From: Thermodesulfobacteriaceae bacterium
GTDB lineage: Bacteria > Desulfobacterota > Thermodesulfobacteria > Thermodesulfobacteriales > Thermodesulfatatoraceae
Reading direction: 5' to 3'
Length of the DNA stretch: 33,363 nucleotides
Assembly (NCBI GenBank): GCA_015494065.1
Contig: WGCA01000061.1
Span: 1-33,363, forward strand
In this document: piece after piece, positions 31,383 through 33,363 of the stretch
Layout: the number at the start of each line of letters is the position of its first letter
Numbering within the stretch: position 1 is the first letter of the stretch
Translations under genes and position numbers: made by a program
Notes under the pieces: model-generated
Told to the model about the DNA's origin: nothing
Databases searched by the model: none
The model's input: only the letters and a program-made list of their open reading frames with translations

Positions 31383-32861
31383 TTAGGCTATAGATGAAGC
31401 TTTTTTCTCTGAGGAAAGGAACTCGCTGATCAGATGTTGAAGATCTGCCAGGGAAAAGGGTTTGCGAAGGGTCCTTAATCTAGAAAGGCCTGGTAGTTTG
31501 ATCTGTTGCTGAGCACCGGTACAAAATATGACCGGAAGTCCCGGGGCTATCTCTTTAATTTTCCGGACCAGTTCGTCCCCTTTGGTATCCGTGAGAAAAT
31601 AATCCGAGACCAGAAGAACCACTTCTTCTTGGTGCTGAACAAAGAGTCGAAGTGCCTCCTGGCCGGAACTTGCGGTAATGACTTCAAAACCCAAAACCTC
31701 AAGAAACTGTTTGAATAATTCCAAAATGGTGATCTCGTCATCTACCACCAAGATCTTGCCTGAAGTTTTATGTGCTTTTAAGGCCCTTTCCGCAAGAGAT
31801 GAAATGGCCCTGGTGAAGGTTTGTTTTTTCGCCAGAGGGAGGAGGATCTTAAAGGTGGTGCCTACACCCTCTTGGCTTTCAAAGCTGATTTCTCCCCGCG
31901 CTTCTTCGACGATATCTTTTACGATATTAAGTCCAATACCGGTGGTCTTTTGGGAAGAATAAAAAAGCTTGAAAATATTTTGCTTGGCTTTTTCATCAAG
32001 GCCCTTGCCGGAATCACGTACCATGATGACGGCCTTTCCGTCCTCCTGGCCCACCTTTAATAAGATTTGGCCTGATTGGCCGGTGGCTTTAACGGCGTTG
32101 GTGATTAAATTTAAAAGGAGGCGATGCAATTTACTAGGATGGATTTTTACCCAATAGGGCCCTTCAGAAAGTTCTAGGTCTAGAATAATCCCTTTTGGTA
32201 AGGCTGCTTTTAACAAAGGAACCAGCTGGCGTATCTCTGCTACCAATTCTATTTGCTCTTTCGTATCCTTGGCCGGATTGCAAAAAGAAAATATTTGTTC
32301 GATAAGTCCGCGAGACTTTAGTGCCAATTCTTTGATGTAACGCAAATGGGAAGCCAGTTCCTCGTCTTCACTTGCCTTTAAAAGGCAAAGATCCGCGTAA
32401 CTCAGAATGGGGGAGAGAAGATTGTTGAAATCATGGGCTACGCCAAGAGCCAGAAAGCCCAGCGCCTGTAACCGTTGATTTTCCTCTTTTTCTTTGAGTT
32501 GTCGCATTTTTTCACGAAAATTCAGGAAAAATCTCAAACGACGAAAAAGTTCTTCTTGATATAGAGGGTAATGCCAGCAATCGTCAAAACCCATTTTATA
32601 AAAGACTTTGGTTGAAACCCTTTCCGGGACCAAGGCAATGAGTGGCAGAAAGAGCAGCGCTTTTCGCTTAAAAACCAGGGCTTCTTTGAGCTTTTCTTTA
32701 GGAAGGCGTACGTCTAGGAGGATCGCGTCAACCTCTTGCTCCCCGGGCTTTGGCAGTTCTTGAAGCACTTGAAATTCCTTCGCTTTAAGAAAGCGGCTTA
32801 CTAAGAAGGTATCACCCCGCCGGGAGAGTAGCAGGACGATTGTGTGACGATTGGGGCTCAT
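31383..32861 (-). CDS. Hybrid histidine kinase: receiver-like, HisKA/HATPase, C-terminal receiver
   Basis: This is a soluble hybrid sensor kinase with no transmembrane segment. Counted from ATG 32861, residues 5-115 are a receiver-like domain with Asp50 (AILLDVRLP) but without the acidic pair or the KP lysine. A short coil leads to the phospho-acceptor His143 in GVAHDFNNLLSP, the N box is NLITNAVKA (251-259), DSGKG is at 283-287, and GIGLNIVKDIVEE follows. The C-terminal receiver has VVDDE, Asp420 in LLVSDYFLT and Lys467 in RKPF, so it appears competent. The chosen start sits just after the upstream KaiC-like stop with AGGTGG before it; an in-frame codon at 32948 would overlap that gene. With its neighbour it suggests a two-gene signalling unit. 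Confidence 0.9.
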   Translation of the reverse strand: MSPNRHTIVLLLSRRGDTFLVSRFLKAKEFQVLQELPKPGEQEVDAILLDVRLPKEKLKEALVFKRKALLFLPLIALVPERVSTKVFYKMGFDDCWHYPLYQEELFRRLRFFLNFREKMRQLKEKEENQRLQALGFLALGVAHDFNNLLSPILSYADLCLLKASEDEELASHLRYIKELALKSRGLIEQIFSFCNPAKDTKEQIELVAEIRQLVPLLKAALPKGIILDLELSEGPYWVKIHPSKLHRLLLNLITNAVKATGQSGQILLKVGQEDGKAVIMVRDSGKGLDEKAKQNIFKLFYSSQKTTGIGLNIVKDIVEEARGEISFESQEGVGTTFKILLPLAKKQTFTRAISSLAERALKAHKTSGKILVVDDEITILELFKQFLEVLGFEVITASSGQEALRLFVQHQEEVVLLVSDYFLTDTKGDELVRKIKEIAPGLPVIFCTGAQQQIKLPGLSRLRTLRKPFSLADLQHLISEFLSSEKKASSIA

Positions 32862-32862
32862 T

Positions 32863-33363
32863 TTATGCCACCTGAGGGATACCCGACAAAACTCCCTTAA
32901 GATGTGTGAGCGGAGTGCCAACCCTGAGGCCCCGAGAAGAAATCTCAAACTCCCTCAGTTCCGGTTGGCAAAAACCAAATCTTTTCTTAAGACAATTGAT
33001 TACTTTGATAATTTTGCCCCGAGATTCCGCATAACGCAGTAAAATGACGTTATCTGCCAGATTACTGATACCGATTTCGCTTATTTTCAGAGAGCCAATG
33101 AGGTTTTCGATTTCATTGACAATAAAAGTGGTGACTCCTTTGGAAGTAAGATAAGCCACCAGATTATAAAAATGGGATCTGAGATTACTAAATTCCTCCA
33201 TGGCCAACATGTAGCCTCGCATACTATCAATTACGACCGCCCTTACCCCTTTTTCTACGTGGTGACGAACCATTTCTAAAAATTCATCGGGATAAAGCTC
33301 AAGCGGGTTTATCCTCTCAAAGAGCAAACCATTTTCTAAAGCTTGAGCCAGGGGAATATTGAG
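32863..33363 (-). CDS. KaiC-like RecA-superfamily ATPase, C-terminal part (cut by window edge)
   Basis: Only the last 167 codons are present; the frame stays open to the window edge, so the gene starts beyond position 33363. The visible part matches the end of a KaiC-type ATPase domain: INPLELYPDEFL, a Walker B strand VRAVVIDSMRGYMLAM, VTTFIVNEIENL, ISNLADNVILLRYAESRGK, and the tail RGLRVGTPLTHLKGVLSG, which closely follows KaiC-family C-termini. Many such proteins have two ATPase domains and act in signalling rather than a clock. Its stop is one base from the start of the hybrid histidine kinase, so the two are very likely co-expressed. Confidence 0.87.
   Translation of the reverse strand, partial: LNIPLAQALENGLLFERINPLELYPDEFLEMVRHHVEKGVRAVVIDSMRGYMLAMEEFSNLRSHFYNLVAYLTSKGVTTFIVNEIENLIGSLKISEIGISNLADNVILLRYAESRGKIIKVINCLKKRFGFCQPELREFEISSRGLRVGTPLTHLKGVLSGIPQVA

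Overview
The window is a very compact bacterial chromosome segment carrying about 33 protein genes and almost no intergenic DNA; the longest gap is 107 bases. Anaerobic-pathway cobalamin genes, an AhbC-type siroheme-to-heme radical SAM enzyme, a stand-alone IMP cyclohydrolase, a PurQ of about 270 residues, Lys/Glu/Arg-rich proteins and frequent GTG and TTG starts suggest an anaerobic, probably thermophilic bacterium. A relative of the Thermodesulfobacteriota or other sulfate reducers formerly called Deltaproteobacteria fits best. This placement is inferred from gene content, not from a marker gene.

Region 1 (11-14140, minus strand) holds fifteen genes in one direction, with overlaps or gaps of at most about 11 bases. 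In transcription order they are ftsE, ftsX, an EnvC-like amidase activator, a CtpA-type protease, a YibQ-type deacetylase-fold protein, hisC, cmk, an HtrA protease, a GT2 glycosyltransferase, a UPF0104 membrane protein, a MarC protein, a histone-deacetylase-like hydrolase, cbiC, cbiD and cbiET. The first five form an envelope and division module. The middle mixes housekeeping and lipid-linked glycan genes, and the end is corrin-ring synthesis. A TATAAT box lies only 11 bases before ftsE, so this transcript may be nearly leaderless.

Region 2 (14248-27079, plus strand) starts divergently with two type IV pilus retraction ATPases (PilT, PilU-like) and an unrecognised zinc-ribbon protein. Then come galU, a PriA that has lost its helicase motifs, a ClpX-like unfoldase with a long C-terminal extension, and a tiny receiver whose phospho-acceptor Asp is Glu. 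AhbC, IMP cyclohydrolase and the shikimate genes aroD, aroE, aroA and aroK follow.

Region 3 (27039-29722, minus strand) is a pair: a BtuF-like binding protein and a cobalamin-binding radical SAM enzyme related to RiPP-maturation proteins but with an altered cluster motif. The pair converges on aroK with a coding overlap.

Region 4 (29769-31301, plus strand) holds purQ and tatC and ends in a hairpin terminator. Region 5 (31383-33363, minus strand) holds a KaiC-like ATPase, cut by the window edge, followed by a hybrid histidine kinase.

The most promising unexplored points are the ClpX-like unfoldase with its adjacent pseudo-receiver, which resembles the known use of receiver proteins as ClpXP adaptors; the zinc-ribbon protein coupled to PilT/PilU; the helicase-dead PriA; and the odd radical SAM enzyme paired with a B12-type binding protein. 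I saw no tRNA, rRNA, CRISPR array, insertion sequence or prophage.
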